Below are positions 24,367 through 33,325 of a stretch of DNA of 57,843 nt, piece by piece. The notes beneath the pieces are model-generated. The model made no database searches. It was not told where the DNA came from and saw nothing but the letters and a program-made list of their open reading frames with translations. The translations under genes and the position numbers were made by a program. Numbering within the stretch: position 1 is the stretch's first letter; each line of letters starts with the position of its first letter. The stretch is taken from NCBI GenBank assembly GCA_900548385.1, contig URKJ01000031.1, forward strand, positions 1 through 57,843, given 5' to 3'. The DNA is from an uncultured bacterium (GTDB lineage Bacteria > Verrucomicrobiota > Lentisphaeria > Victivallales > UBA1829).

Positions 24367-26043
24367 TTATAAATAAGGAAAGTCGCAGCCTTCATCAGCC
24401 TGCATGACATTGTCGATATAATGGCGGACGAATCCCCGTTTGAATGTTTCCCGTGGTTCAAATCCGGTCTTGTTGAGCCGTTCCGCGATCTCTCCGGGGG
24501 AGAGTTCCACATTCAGAATGCCCTTTTCCACATCCATTACGATGATGTCGCCGTTGCGGACGGCTCCGAGAGGCCCGCCGTCGCATGCTTCGGGGCAGAC
24601 GTGCAGGACCACGGTGCCGAACGCGCCGCCGCTCATGCGGGCATCGGTGATGCGGAGATAATCGTTGATTCCGCGTTTATAGAGTTTCGGCGGAATCGGC
24701 ATGTAATTGCCGAATTCGGGCATTCCGGGCGCGCCTTTCGGACCGTAACCGCGCAGAATGACGGCTTTGTTTTCGTCCATATCGGAGTCGGGATCCAGCA
24801 GATAGCGTTCCGCATCGGCAAGGGTATCGAATACGCGCGCTTCTCCGCGGAATTTCATGATTGAAGCGGCGGAACGCTTGATGACGGCGCCGCGCGGAGC
24901 AAGATTGCCGTACAGAACGGCGATTCCGCCCTCCGGTTTCAGCGGTTTGCTGAACGGCGCGATCACGTCGGGACGACAGGACTGCTGCACATTTTGCAGA
25001 TTTTCTTTCAAGGTCTTGCCGGTAACGGTCAGGACTCCGGTATGGAGCAGCGGTTCCAGTTCTTTCATCAGAGCCGGAACGCCGCCCGCCTGATGGAATT
25101 CAATCCCGACCGTGCCTTTGCCCGACGGTTTGACGTCAACCAGCACGCGGGTACGCTCGCTGATCTTCTGAAATTCTTCCAGTTTGAGTTCGAACCCCGC
25201 GCGGCGGGCGATCGCGGTCAGGTGAATGATGAGGTTTGTGGAACCGCCGGAACTCATGAGAACGGTGATGCAGTTTTCGATCGCTTCTCTGGTGACGATG
25301 TCCGTCGGCTTGATGTCGCGCCTGATCAACTCCATGATCTGGCGTCCGGTTTCTTCGGCGAAACGCATCTTTTCTGCGGAAACGGCAAGAGCGGAGGCAC
25401 TGCCGGGGAGGGCGAGACCGAGCGATTCCGTCGCACACTGCATACTGTTTGCGGTTCCCATGATCGGACACGCTCCGACACTGCCGTACAGGCAGCCTTC
25501 CGCTTCCCGGAGGTCGTTTTCCGTCAGCTCCCCGGCAAGGTAACGGGTCCAGAGCTTGAAGCTGTCGGTTCCGCACGCGAGCGATTCCCCCTTATAGTTT
25601 CCGGGAAGCATGGGGCCGCCGGGCAGAAAAATCATCGGTTTATTGGCGGAAACCGCCGCCATGAGCTGGGCGGGAACGTTCTTGTCGCAGGAGCCGAGCA
25701 GGATGACGCCGTCGAACGGATGCCGTGCGATCAGTTCCTCGGTGGTAATGGAGAGCAGGTTGCGGTAGATCAGGCTTGAGAGGTCAAAGAACACTTCGCA
25801 GATTGACATGGTATTGACTTCCAGCGGAAAGCCGCCTGCCGCCCATACGCCGCGTTTGACGGCTTCCGCCATCTGCCGGAAATTGTAATGTCCCGGATTG
25901 GTTTCCGCCCAGGTGTTGACGATGCCGACTATCGGTTTGTTCAGATCGGAGTCGGTGTAGCCCATCGACTTGACGAGCGCCCGCCGCAGCAGGCATTGCC
26001 GTGTGCCCGGTTTAAGCCATTTCTTCGAATTGGAATTCTCCAT
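24367..26043 (-). CDS. IlvD/Edd-family sugar-acid dehydratase
   Basis: A 558-aa protein, close to the usual 560-600. Fe-S cluster cysteines appear in the family contexts GSCDKNVPA (Cys about 119) and GACPIMGTANSMQ (Cys about 192), and a C-terminal HVCPEACDGGPLG segment is present. Family members dehydrate dihydroxy acids: either branched-chain intermediates or aldonic acids such as xylonate, arabinonate and gluconate. The neighbourhood (KDG-type aldolase, SDR, glycosidase, sugar-binding regulator) favours an aldonate. Gap to the regulator is 15 bases and to the glycosidase 23 bases, so it is co-transcribed. Confidence 0.92.
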   Translation of the reverse strand: MENSNSKKWLKPGTRQCLLRRALVKSMGYTDSDLNKPIVGIVNTWAETNPGHYNFRQMAEAVKRGVWAAGGFPLEVNTMSICEVFFDLSSLIYRNLLSITTEELIARHPFDGVILLGSCDKNVPAQLMAAVSANKPMIFLPGGPMLPGNYKGESLACGTDSFKLWTRYLAGELTENDLREAEGCLYGSVGACPIMGTANSMQCATESLGLALPGSASALAVSAEKMRFAEETGRQIMELIRRDIKPTDIVTREAIENCITVLMSSGGSTNLIIHLTAIARRAGFELKLEEFQKISERTRVLVDVKPSGKGTVGIEFHQAGGVPALMKELEPLLHTGVLTVTGKTLKENLQNVQQSCRPDVIAPFSKPLKPEGGIAVLYGNLAPRGAVIKRSAASIMKFRGEARVFDTLADAERYLLDPDSDMDENKAVILRGYGPKGAPGMPEFGNYMPIPPKLYKRGINDYLRITDARMSGGAFGTVVLHVCPEACDGGPLGAVRNGDIIVMDVEKGILNVELSPGEIAERLNKTGFEPRETFKRGFVRHYIDNVMQADEGCDFPYL

Positions 26044-26058
26044 AATATCTCCTTGTTT

Positions 26059-27099
26059 TTATTGATATGGCGTTGTTTCGATCAGCCTGGAAGAGAGTTT
26101 GCGCATTGTGAAACCGAATGCGGGATTCTCAATCTGCCGGATCAGCATTGCCGCGGCTTCCCTGCCGAGTTTCTCCATCGGCGGTTCGACGGTCAGGATC
26201 GCGTGCGGAATGAATGCGGTCAGGAGCGAATGGTCGAATCCGGAAATCCGGAGACCGCTGAAGTCGATACCGCGTGCTTTCAACTGCCGGATCAGCTCGC
26301 CCGCGCAGTAATCGTTGAGACAGCAGACCGCATCGGGCGCTTTTTCCGGTGTGCGGAACAGATTGAAAAACGCATTCCGTTCCTGCGGCGACCGGTCCGG
26401 CCCGCATATCCAGTCCGGCTGAGGAAGCAGACGGCATTTTTTCAGTCCGGCGAGAAAGCCGAGCGTTCGTTCCCGTGCCGCCAGCGGATTGATTGCAGAG
26501 GCGCCGAACAGGGCAAATCGGCGCCGTCCTTCCTGATAGAACTGCCGGACGATTCCGGTGATGCCGTCGGCGTTTTCAAACGTGAGCAGATTGCCGTCGA
26601 GTCCTTCAGGGGTACGGATGAGAAACAGAACGGGGATCCCGCATTCCGTCAGCAGACGGTACGCATCCAGTCTGGCGTGCACGGGATCGGCGTACAGGAC
26701 GATCCCCGCGGGTTTCCGGGCGATGGCGGTTGCGATGATCCGTTCCTGTCCGGAAGCGTCTCCGGACAAAGGTATGATCGACGGCAGATAGTTGGCGTCC
26801 GCCACGGTGCGGCTGAACGATTTGAGGCTTTCCGCAAAGAACACGACGTCATGACAGAGAAAGACCAGTTCCCTGGAAATTACTTTGGAGCTTCGCGCGA
26901 CCGTGCTTCCGACTCCGTTCTGTTTGACGATCATCCCGCGTTCCGCCAGTTCCGCCAGCGCTCTGCGCAGGGTCGGTTTGCTGACGCCGAATGTATCGGC
27001 CAGTTCCTGCTCCGCCGGGAGCTGTGCGCCTTCCGGCAGTGTACTGAATTTTTTCTCCAGTTTCCCCAGCAATGTCCGGTAAATGTTTCCGCGTGCCAT
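26059..27099 (-). CDS. GntR/LacI hybrid (AraR-type) transcriptional regulator
   Basis: A 346-aa protein with an N-terminal GntR winged helix (LPAEQELADTFGVSKPTLRR at about 21-41) and a C-terminal LacI-type periplasmic-binding-protein domain (FENADGITGIVRQFYQEGR, RISGFDHS). This architecture is that of AraR, which is released from DNA by a sugar. It is the first gene of the minus-strand operon and so probably autoregulates it. Divergent TGATAAAA elements lie upstream at 27198-27267. Confidence 0.9.
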   Translation of the reverse strand: MARGNIYRTLLGKLEKKFSTLPEGAQLPAEQELADTFGVSKPTLRRALAELAERGMIVKQNGVGSTVARSSKVISRELVFLCHDVVFFAESLKSFSRTVADANYLPSIIPLSGDASGQERIIATAIARKPAGIVLYADPVHARLDAYRLLTECGIPVLFLIRTPEGLDGNLLTFENADGITGIVRQFYQEGRRRFALFGASAINPLAARERTLGFLAGLKKCRLLPQPDWICGPDRSPQERNAFFNLFRTPEKAPDAVCCLNDYCAGELIRQLKARGIDFSGLRISGFDHSLLTAFIPHAILTVEPPMEKLGREAAAMLIRQIENPAFGFTMRKLSSRLIETTPYQ

Positions 27100-27197
27100 G
27101 ATTGAATTCCTTGTCCGGTTCCTTTAAAAATACTATAATGCCGTACGGCGCAGTTTACAAATTTAAAATGCAAAAAATAAAAAATATTTTTTATGGT

Positions 27198-27267
27198 TGA
27201 TAAAAAAACGAGCGTATTGTTCGTTCTGTTATGATAAAATAAACGGTATGAATAATTGCTTTTATCA
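27198..27267. promoter_or_regulatory. TGATAAAA elements between divergent operons
   Basis: TGATAAAA occurs at 27198-27205 and 27232-27239, and its inverse TTTTATCA at 27260-27267, in the 283-base gap between the regulator and the NDP-sugar operon. Arms at 27232 and 27260 make an inverted repeat with a 20-base centre. Candidate regulator sites, but A+T-rich chance matches are possible. Confidence 0.3.
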
Positions 27268-27382
27268 CAAATAATGATACAGAAACGCCGGATGAGGTTG
27301 AAAATGCCCGGCGATGCAATATATTATAAAAACGGGGGACTGTTTATTATATCTTGTATCGTTCATGGATCGGGGAAGTTTT

Positions 27383-28579
27383 ATGAATAAAATTGCGATT
27401 GTCGGCGGCTGCGGACACGTCGGGTTTCCTTTGGGGCTCGCGCTTGCGTCACGGGATTTTGATGTAACTCTGATCGACATCAACCGGGATGCCGTTGAAC
27501 TGGTCAACAGCGGAGTCGTGCCGTTCAAGGAGGAGGGGGCGGCGGAGCTGCTCCGGGATCATATCGGGAAAAATCTGCGTGCCGTGACGGAACGTTCCGC
27601 CGTGTCTGCCGCGGAAGCGGTGATCTTTGTCACCGGAACTCCCGTTGACGAACATCTGGTTCCGAAGATTCGCGGAGTTGTGCACTCCATTCAGGAATAT
27701 TTGCCGCTGATGAACGAAAAGCAGCTGATCGTATTGCGGAGCACACTGTTTCCGGGGACCGTTCAGGTCATCCGCAACATTCTGGAACGGAACGGGTGGA
27801 AACCGAAACTGGCGTTTTGCCCGGAACGCATTCTTCAGGGAAAGGGAATCGCGGAAATCTTTCAGCTTCCGCAGATCATATCCGGCGTGAATAAAGAATC
27901 GGAAGAGGCGGTCGCCTCAATTTTCAGCCGGATCGCGCCGAAACTGATCCGCGTCCGGACCGAAGAAGCGGAGCTGGCGAAACTGATGACGAATTCCTGG
28001 CGTTATCTGGAGTTTGCGATTGCAAACCAGTTCTATATGATGGCGGCGGAGTACGGAATTGACTTCTACAACGTTTACCGCGCACTGAAAGAGGATTATC
28101 CCCGCGCAAAATCGTTTGCATCGCCGGGACTCGCCGCAGGACCGTGTCTGTTCAAGGACACAATGCAGCTGGCTTCCTTTTACAACAACAAGTTTTTTCT
28201 CGGTCATGCCGCCATGCTGGTCAATGAAGGACTGCCGAATCATCTGGTCGCAGACCTGAAAAAGAAGATGGGCGGCTCCCTGCGGAACCGTGCGGTCGCG
28301 ATTCTCGGCATGACATTCAAAGCGAATAACGACGATACGCGGGAATCGCTCTCCTACAAGATCAAAAAACTGCTGGAAGTCGAAATGGCGGAAGTCATTG
28401 AATCCGATCCTTATCTGCCGGAGACCTGCTCCTGTGCGGAAGCGTTGAACCGTGCGGACGGAGTGATTCTCGGCGTGCCCCATGACGAATACCTTGCGCT
28501 TTCCGTCCGGAAGCCGTTTGTCGACTGCTGGGGCGTGTGGCTGAACAGAGAAAACGAATCAACAACAGGTGAACAATGA
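27383..28579 (+). CDS. UDP-glucose/GDP-mannose dehydrogenase-family protein
   Basis: A 398-aa nucleotide-sugar dehydrogenase. I chose the ATG at 27383 because residue 2 leads straight into the Rossmann start (NKIAIVGGCGHVGFPLGLAL); an upstream frame to 27314 has no ribosome binding site. The catalytic Cys occurs in GPCLFKDT at about residue 255, where the family usually has CLPKD. The C-terminal domain (LGMTFKANNDDTRESLSYKI) is the UDP-binding part. Reaction: four-electron oxidation of an NDP-hexose to an NDP-hexuronate, UDP-ManNAc-type or UDP-Glc-type. It overlaps the epimerase start (ATGA), so both act on the same sugar nucleotide. Confidence 0.93.
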   Translation: MNKIAIVGGCGHVGFPLGLALASRDFDVTLIDINRDAVELVNSGVVPFKEEGAAELLRDHIGKNLRAVTERSAVSAAEAVIFVTGTPVDEHLVPKIRGVVHSIQEYLPLMNEKQLIVLRSTLFPGTVQVIRNILERNGWKPKLAFCPERILQGKGIAEIFQLPQIISGVNKESEEAVASIFSRIAPKLIRVRTEEAELAKLMTNSWRYLEFAIANQFYMMAAEYGIDFYNVYRALKEDYPRAKSFASPGLAAGPCLFKDTMQLASFYNNKFFLGHAAMLVNEGLPNHLVADLKKKMGGSLRNRAVAILGMTFKANNDDTRESLSYKIKKLLEVEMAEVIESDPYLPETCSCAEALNRADGVILGVPHDEYLALSVRKPFVDCWGVWLNRENESTTGEQ

Positions 28580-29598
28580 ATATTCTGATTACCGGCTCCG
28601 CTGGATTTATCTGCGGCTATCTTGTGGAGGAACTGCTGGCGCACGGACATACGGTCTACGGGATTGACAACTATTCCAAATACGGAAAAGTCGAGAAGTC
28701 ATATGACCATCACCCCGATTACCATTTTGTCGAGGGGGACGTCAAGGATGAAAAACTGATGCGGGAACTGATCTGCGAATGCGATCAGGTTCTCGGCGCC
28801 GCCGCCATGATCGGGGGGATCTCCTATTTTCATGAGTTCGCCTACGATCTGCTGGCGGAAAACGAGCGGATCATCGCGGCGACATTCGATGCCGCAATCT
28901 GGGCGAAAAAACACCACCGTCTGCAGAAAATCAACGTGCTCAGCTCCAGTATGGTTTTTGAATGCGCCGATACCTTTCCGAGCCGGGAGGGGGATGAGCA
29001 CAAATGTCCGCCGCCGCTTTCCACTTACGGATTCCAGAAACTCGCGTGTGAATATTTCGCCCAGGGAGCCTGGGAACAGTATCGGCTTCCGTACACGGTC
29101 ATCCGTCCGTTCAACTGCGTCGGCGTCGGAGAAAAACGGGCGCTTTGCGACAAGATTATTTCCAGTGGAAACGTCCGGATGGCGATGAGTCATGTGATTC
29201 CGGACCTGATTCAGAAGATACTCAAGGGGCAGGATCCGCTTCACATTCTCGGAGCCGGCAACCAGATCCGTCACTATACCTATGGCGGCGATCTTGCCCC
29301 CGGAATCCGGCTCTGCATCGAAAGCGACAAGGCGGTGAACGAGGATTTCAACCTTTCGACTCCGGTTTCCACGACGGTCCTGGAGGTCGCGGAGCAGATA
29401 TGGAATAAAATCCATACGGATGGCCGTCCGTTCCGTTATGTTTCCGACAAGCCTTATCCCTATGACGTGCAGAAGCGCGTTCCCTCGGTGGAGAAAGCGG
29501 AGAGACTGCTCGGATTCCATGCGGATACGCCGCTCGACCGGATTCTTGATGAGCTGATCCCGTGGATTGCGGAACAGATCAGCGTCGGGGGGATCTGA
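28576..29598 (+). CDS. NAD-dependent NDP-sugar epimerase/dehydratase (extended SDR)
   Basis: A 340-aa extended SDR. The N-terminal GSAGFICG (about 7-14) is the GxxGxxG dinucleotide motif. Ser in LSSSMVFE at about 117-124 and the Tyr/Lys pair YGFQK at about 151-155 are the active site. Similar to GalE/RmlB-type enzymes that remodel NDP-sugars, but the exact reaction is not decidable. Between a dehydrogenase and a glycosyltransferase in one operon, it probably makes or trims a uronic acid donor for surface glycan. Confidence 0.92.
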   Translation: MNILITGSAGFICGYLVEELLAHGHTVYGIDNYSKYGKVEKSYDHHPDYHFVEGDVKDEKLMRELICECDQVLGAAAMIGGISYFHEFAYDLLAENERIIAATFDAAIWAKKHHRLQKINVLSSSMVFECADTFPSREGDEHKCPPPLSTYGFQKLACEYFAQGAWEQYRLPYTVIRPFNCVGVGEKRALCDKIISSGNVRMAMSHVIPDLIQKILKGQDPLHILGAGNQIRHYTYGGDLAPGIRLCIESDKAVNEDFNLSTPVSTTVLEVAEQIWNKIHTDGRPFRYVSDKPYPYDVQKRVPSVEKAERLLGFHADTPLDRILDELIPWIAEQISVGGI

Positions 29599-29601
29599 TC
29601 T

Positions 29602-31632
29602 GTGGACGCAGAGCGGAAACTCACGATCGTCATTCCGGTATACAACGAGGGCGCGAACATCTGCAAAGCTCTTGAGGCAATCCGGGACGGGGTCCGAATA
29701 GAATACCGGATTCTGATCGTATACGATTTTGACGGGGATTCCACGCTTCCGGCGCTTGACCGGGCGGATTCCGCACTGCTCCGGAATGTCGTCCGCTTGA
29801 AAAACCGGTACGGACGCGGCGTTCTGAATGCGGTCCGGAGCGGCATGGAAGCCGCGGATTCGGAATTCGTGATCGTCACGATGGCAGACCTCTCCGATCC
29901 GCCCGCTGTCATGAACGACATGGTGAAAAAAGCGGAGGAGGAAGGTGCGGATGTCGTCTGCGCTTCCCGCTACATGAAAGGAGGGAAGCAGTACGGCGGA
30001 CCGCCCGTCAAGGGGTTCCTGTCCCGGATGGCGGGACTGACTCTGTCTGCCGCCGGGCTTCCGACCCATGATCCGACCAACAGCTTCAAGCTGTACCGCA
30101 AATCGTTTCTGGAGCAGATGACGATTGAAAGCGGGAACGGTTTTATGTTCGGCATTGAGCTGGTCGTGAAAGCGTGGCGCGGCGGTTTCCGGATCGCGGA
30201 AGTTCCCACAACCTGGCGGGACCGGACCGAAGGCAGTTCCAATTTCAAGCTGTTTCAATGGCTGCCGGAATATCTGCACTGGTTTTTCCAAGGATTTTTT
30301 CATTCGGAACGGGTGAGAAAGTTCTGTTTTTACACCTTTCTGCTGCTGTTTCTCTGTCTGGCGGTCCGGGAATTGCAGGCTGTGATGAAATACATGGTGA
30401 ATGTTCCGTATTGGGATGAGTGGGGACTCGTCTACGATTTCCCGCGCCATTTTGATGTCAACTGGCTGCTGAAACTGCACAACGAGCACCGCATTGTGTT
30501 CACCCGTCTTTTAAGCTGGCTGCTGTATCAATTCAACGGCTGGAACATCGCGCAGGGGATCGTTCTCAGCTTCTATGTGTTTCTGGCGGTGTTTTTCCTC
30601 TTTGTATTCTATCTGCGGAAAACGTTTCTGCGTCTGCCGATTCTGATGCTCGGTCTGGGATCGTTCTTCTTCGCGTCGTTTGCATGGTGCAACATGCTGA
30701 ATTCGTTTCAGAACTCCTTTCACTGGATGCTGTTCTGGGGGATGCTGGCGGTTGTTTTTGGTTTTCCACAGAAAACAACGGTATGGAAAGATCTGCTGTT
30801 CTGCATTTGCTGTATCTGCTGCATGTATGCCATGTCGCCGGTGTTTGCTCTGCCGCTGATCCTGATGAAAGCGGGAAAAAGCCTGTATTTCCGGGAACAC
30901 CGTTCCCTGATCTGGTGCGGAACGGCTCTGCTGTTCGCCGGATTGTTTTTTATCGGTTACGAAAAGCCTGCGGAGCATCCTGCGCTGATGATGCCGTGGG
31001 ACTGGCGATGGTGGTATCTGCTTGCGGATATGAATGCCGCCGCTCTCGGCGAGTTCGTTACCCAGCATTCCGCCGGACGGTGCTGGAATATTTGGTTTTT
31101 GGCTCGTCCGCAGTTTGAGCTTCCGTTTTTTATCGTTGCGGTGGAGATGCTGCTTCTGATGTTCTTCGTCCTGACGGGATGCCTGAACCGGAAAAACTGG
31201 GAGACTCCGGAAAACTGGGGCGTGGCGGCTCTGCTTCTTGCTTCTCTTGCCAGCATGGCTGCTGCGACTACCGCCCGCGGGCTGACCGGGGGATGGAGCG
31301 GCAGGCATTTGGAGCTGACGGTATTCCTGCCGGTCTGTTATGCTGTTATCATGAGTTGGAACTGGAACCTGAAGCCGGTCGGTTTCTGGCGCGGCGCCTG
31401 TGTGGTGTTTCTGCTCTGCTTTACGCTGAATTCCGCTCATCTGCTTGATTACCGGGAACCGTTTCAAACAATCAGTATCCGACAGTACAACGGAAAAATC
31501 GAGCTGCGGCAGTTCTTGAACGGGGAGCGTGCCGATATTCCTTCTCTGCTTCCGTACCGGATGCATTGGAAAAACCATGCGGATCACTGGACCCGGATGG
31601 ATTTTTCGTTCATACGGGATATAAAAGAGTAA
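29602..31632 (+). CDS. GT2 glycosyltransferase fused to large membrane domain
   Basis: A 676-aa protein from a GTG at 29602, three bases after the epimerase stop, with GGGGGGATC upstream. Residues 1 to about 235 are a GT2/DPM1-like domain (VIPVYNEGANI, and MADLSDPP in place of the usual DxD). It belongs with polyprenyl-phosphate sugar synthases. About 400 residues of hydrophobic sequence follow, with roughly ten membrane helices and an early extracytoplasmic DEW (VPYWDEWGLV at about 267). That second part resembles GT-C type transferases. The fusion could both charge the lipid carrier and transfer the sugar outside. GtrB alone is about 310 residues, so the C-terminal part is a real extra domain. 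Confidence 0.85.
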   Translation: MDAERKLTIVIPVYNEGANICKALEAIRDGVRIEYRILIVYDFDGDSTLPALDRADSALLRNVVRLKNRYGRGVLNAVRSGMEAADSEFVIVTMADLSDPPAVMNDMVKKAEEEGADVVCASRYMKGGKQYGGPPVKGFLSRMAGLTLSAAGLPTHDPTNSFKLYRKSFLEQMTIESGNGFMFGIELVVKAWRGGFRIAEVPTTWRDRTEGSSNFKLFQWLPEYLHWFFQGFFHSERVRKFCFYTFLLLFLCLAVRELQAVMKYMVNVPYWDEWGLVYDFPRHFDVNWLLKLHNEHRIVFTRLLSWLLYQFNGWNIAQGIVLSFYVFLAVFFLFVFYLRKTFLRLPILMLGLGSFFFASFAWCNMLNSFQNSFHWMLFWGMLAVVFGFPQKTTVWKDLLFCICCICCMYAMSPVFALPLILMKAGKSLYFREHRSLIWCGTALLFAGLFFIGYEKPAEHPALMMPWDWRWWYLLADMNAAALGEFVTQHSAGRCWNIWFLARPQFELPFFIVAVEMLLLMFFVLTGCLNRKNWETPENWGVAALLLASLASMAAATTARGLTGGWSGRHLELTVFLPVCYAVIMSWNWNLKPVGFWRGACVVFLLCFTLNSAHLLDYREPFQTISIRQYNGKIELRQFLNGERADIPSLLPYRMHWKNHADHWTRMDFSFIRDIKE

Positions 31633-31646
31633 GTGCAATGCGTTTT

Positions 31647-31680
31647 AACGGGCGTGCCGGGTCGCGCCCGTTACTCTTTT
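31647..31680 (+). terminator. Intrinsic terminator after the NDP-sugar operon
   Basis: Stem AACGGGCG (31647-31654) pairs with CGCCCGTT (31665-31672), loop of ten bases, followed by a weak T-run (ACTCTTTT). It lies 15 bases after the glycosyltransferase stop. Confidence 0.6.
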
Positions 31681-31766
31681 CCGTGAAGATTTTTTTCATT
31701 ATTTTGTCTGTTTTTCTTGATTTATCGTTTGTATCGTGATATTGTAATCCGTAATATAAAACTAAA

Positions 31767-31781
31767 GTTCATAATATGAAC
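31767..31781. promoter_or_regulatory. Palindromic operator upstream of IclR gene
   Basis: GTTCATA-A-TATGAAC is a perfect 7+1+7 inverted repeat ending 12 bases before the IclR start. IclR-family sites are commonly about 15-base palindromes. The position fits autorepression or control of the three-gene operon. Confidence 0.55.
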
Positions 31782-31793
31782 GATTGAATCAAA

Positions 31794-32552
31794 ATGATCA
31801 AAGTTCTGGATAAAATTTTTCAGGTGCTGGAAGTGGTGGCGGCGGAATCGCCGAACCCGGTCACACCGATGCAGATCGCGTTGAAACTCGGCATGAACCG
31901 CCCGACCTGTTCCCGGATTCTCGGAGAACTGACGGAAAGGGGGTATCTCATGCGTGTTTCCAGACAGGCCGGATATACGATCGGGCCGCGCTCCTACACG
32001 TTTTCAAAAATGGTGAAATACAAGCCGTCGTTTCTGGACAAGGCGATCCCGTATGTCAAAAACTGTGCGCGGACGCTGGCGCAGTCGGTTCTGATTTGCG
32101 AACGCCGGGACGCGGAACGTTACGTTCTGCATCATTCCAATTTTTCGCCGCTCAATATCCGGATTGCTCAGCTTTCCTATACCGATCTGCTTGATACTGC
32201 GACCGGAATGGTGCTGCTTTCCGCTGCTTCGCGGAGAGAGCAGGAGCGGATTTTTGAGGAATACCGGAGAAAGGGAGCCTATATGTTCCCGGAATTCGAG
32301 TCGTTTGAATCCGTCGTCGCGGAACTGGAACGGATCCGGCGGGAACGTCTTTATGTGCGGGATAAATACCGGACCCTGCAATGGATCGCGGCGGTTCCGG
32401 TCACGAAAAACGGTGTGACGGTTGCCGCGCTCGGAGTTTCCGCTCTTTCCGCCGATGCTTCCATGCCGGACCGCGCCCGCATGGTCGATGAAATCAAAAA
32501 AACAGCAATGCTGATTTCCAATGAACTTTCAACAATAGAAACAACGGGGTGA
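31794..32552 (+). CDS. IclR-family transcriptional regulator
   Basis: A 252-aa protein. N-terminal winged helix at about 5-65 (VLEVVAAESPNPVTPMQIA ... RPTCSRILGELTERGYLM) and C-terminal IclR effector domain (about 80-245; DLLDTATGMVLLSA, LQWIAAVPVTKNGVTVAAL). These proteins sense small acids, often aromatic or sugar-derived. It heads an operon with an SDR (three bases on) and an enolase-superfamily dehydratase. A palindrome immediately upstream supports autoregulation. Confidence 0.95.
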   Translation: MIKVLDKIFQVLEVVAAESPNPVTPMQIALKLGMNRPTCSRILGELTERGYLMRVSRQAGYTIGPRSYTFSKMVKYKPSFLDKAIPYVKNCARTLAQSVLICERRDAERYVLHHSNFSPLNIRIAQLSYTDLLDTATGMVLLSAASRREQERIFEEYRRKGAYMFPEFESFESVVAELERIRRERLYVRDKYRTLQWIAAVPVTKNGVTVAALGVSALSADASMPDRARMVDEIKKTAMLISNELSTIETTG

Positions 32553-32555
32553 ATC

Positions 32556-33302
32556 ATGGGAGAATCTATCAAAGGGAGAGTCGCACTCGTAACCGGAGCT
32601 TCACAGGGGCTTGGTCGGGTGATTGCTCTGGAACTGGCAAAAGAGGGATGCAAAGTCATTGTCAACTGTGCGCACAATCCGCAGAAAGCGGAGAGCGTGG
32701 CGGAGGAGATCCGCAGTGCCGGAGGGGAAGCCGTGGTGTACGCCTGCGATATTTCCGACGAATCCGCCGTGCGTGTCATGTTTGAATCGGTCGGTCCGGT
32801 CGACATCCTTGTAAACAATGCCCGTATTGATCCTTATTTCCGCAAACAGGAAATGACCGATGGCGAGTGGTGGGACCTTGTGATGAAAATCAATCTCAAG
32901 GGCGCGTATCTCTGTTCTCAGATGTTCTTCGATCAGGCGAAACCGCGCGGCTGGGGCAGAATTGTCAATATCGCGTCGTCGCGTTCGTTCACTCCGGCGG
33001 AACCGCACATGATCGCTTACGGTGTTTCCAAACTCGGCATGCATGGGTTGACCCGTTCTTTTGCGGAGAACGGCGGACCCTTCGGCATTACCGCGAATAC
33101 GGTTTGTCCGGGCGTAGTCATGACGGAAAACCTGACGAAACGCATTACGGAGGAACAGTATCAGAAGACCTGTACCCGGATTCCGGTCCGTCGCGGCGGC
33201 TCCTGTGAGGAGATGGCCGACGGAGTGCTGTTCGCCGTCAAGAACGGATATGTCACCGGAGAATCCATTCATATCAACGGCGGGCTTTATTACGCCCCCT
33301 GA
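32556..33302 (+). CDS. SDR-family oxidoreductase
   Basis: A 248-aa classical SDR: TGASQGLG (about 14-21), NNARID at about 87-92, Tyr/Lys in YGVSKLG at about 155-161, and C-terminal INGGLYYAP. The common NNAG is NNAR here. Co-transcribed with the IclR gene and followed after 23 bases by an enolase-superfamily gene, so it probably oxidises the same sugar or sugar acid. Similar proteins are often annotated as FabG, which context argues against. Confidence 0.92.
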   Translation: MGESIKGRVALVTGASQGLGRVIALELAKEGCKVIVNCAHNPQKAESVAEEIRSAGGEAVVYACDISDESAVRVMFESVGPVDILVNNARIDPYFRKQEMTDGEWWDLVMKINLKGAYLCSQMFFDQAKPRGWGRIVNIASSRSFTPAEPHMIAYGVSKLGMHGLTRSFAENGGPFGITANTVCPGVVMTENLTKRITEEQYQKTCTRIPVRRGGSCEEMADGVLFAVKNGYVTGESIHINGGLYYAP

Positions 33303-33325
33303 TTTATAAACCAAGGATAACGATC

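Noticed and set aside
28699..30489. Open frame of 596 codons on the minus strand
   Set aside because: It lies opposite the epimerase and glycosyltransferase genes, which have clear family motifs. High G+C coding sequence often leaves long antisense frames.
32556..33302. Considered as FabG of fatty-acid synthesis
   Set aside because: The operon contains an IclR regulator and a sugar-acid dehydratase, with no fatty-acid genes nearby.
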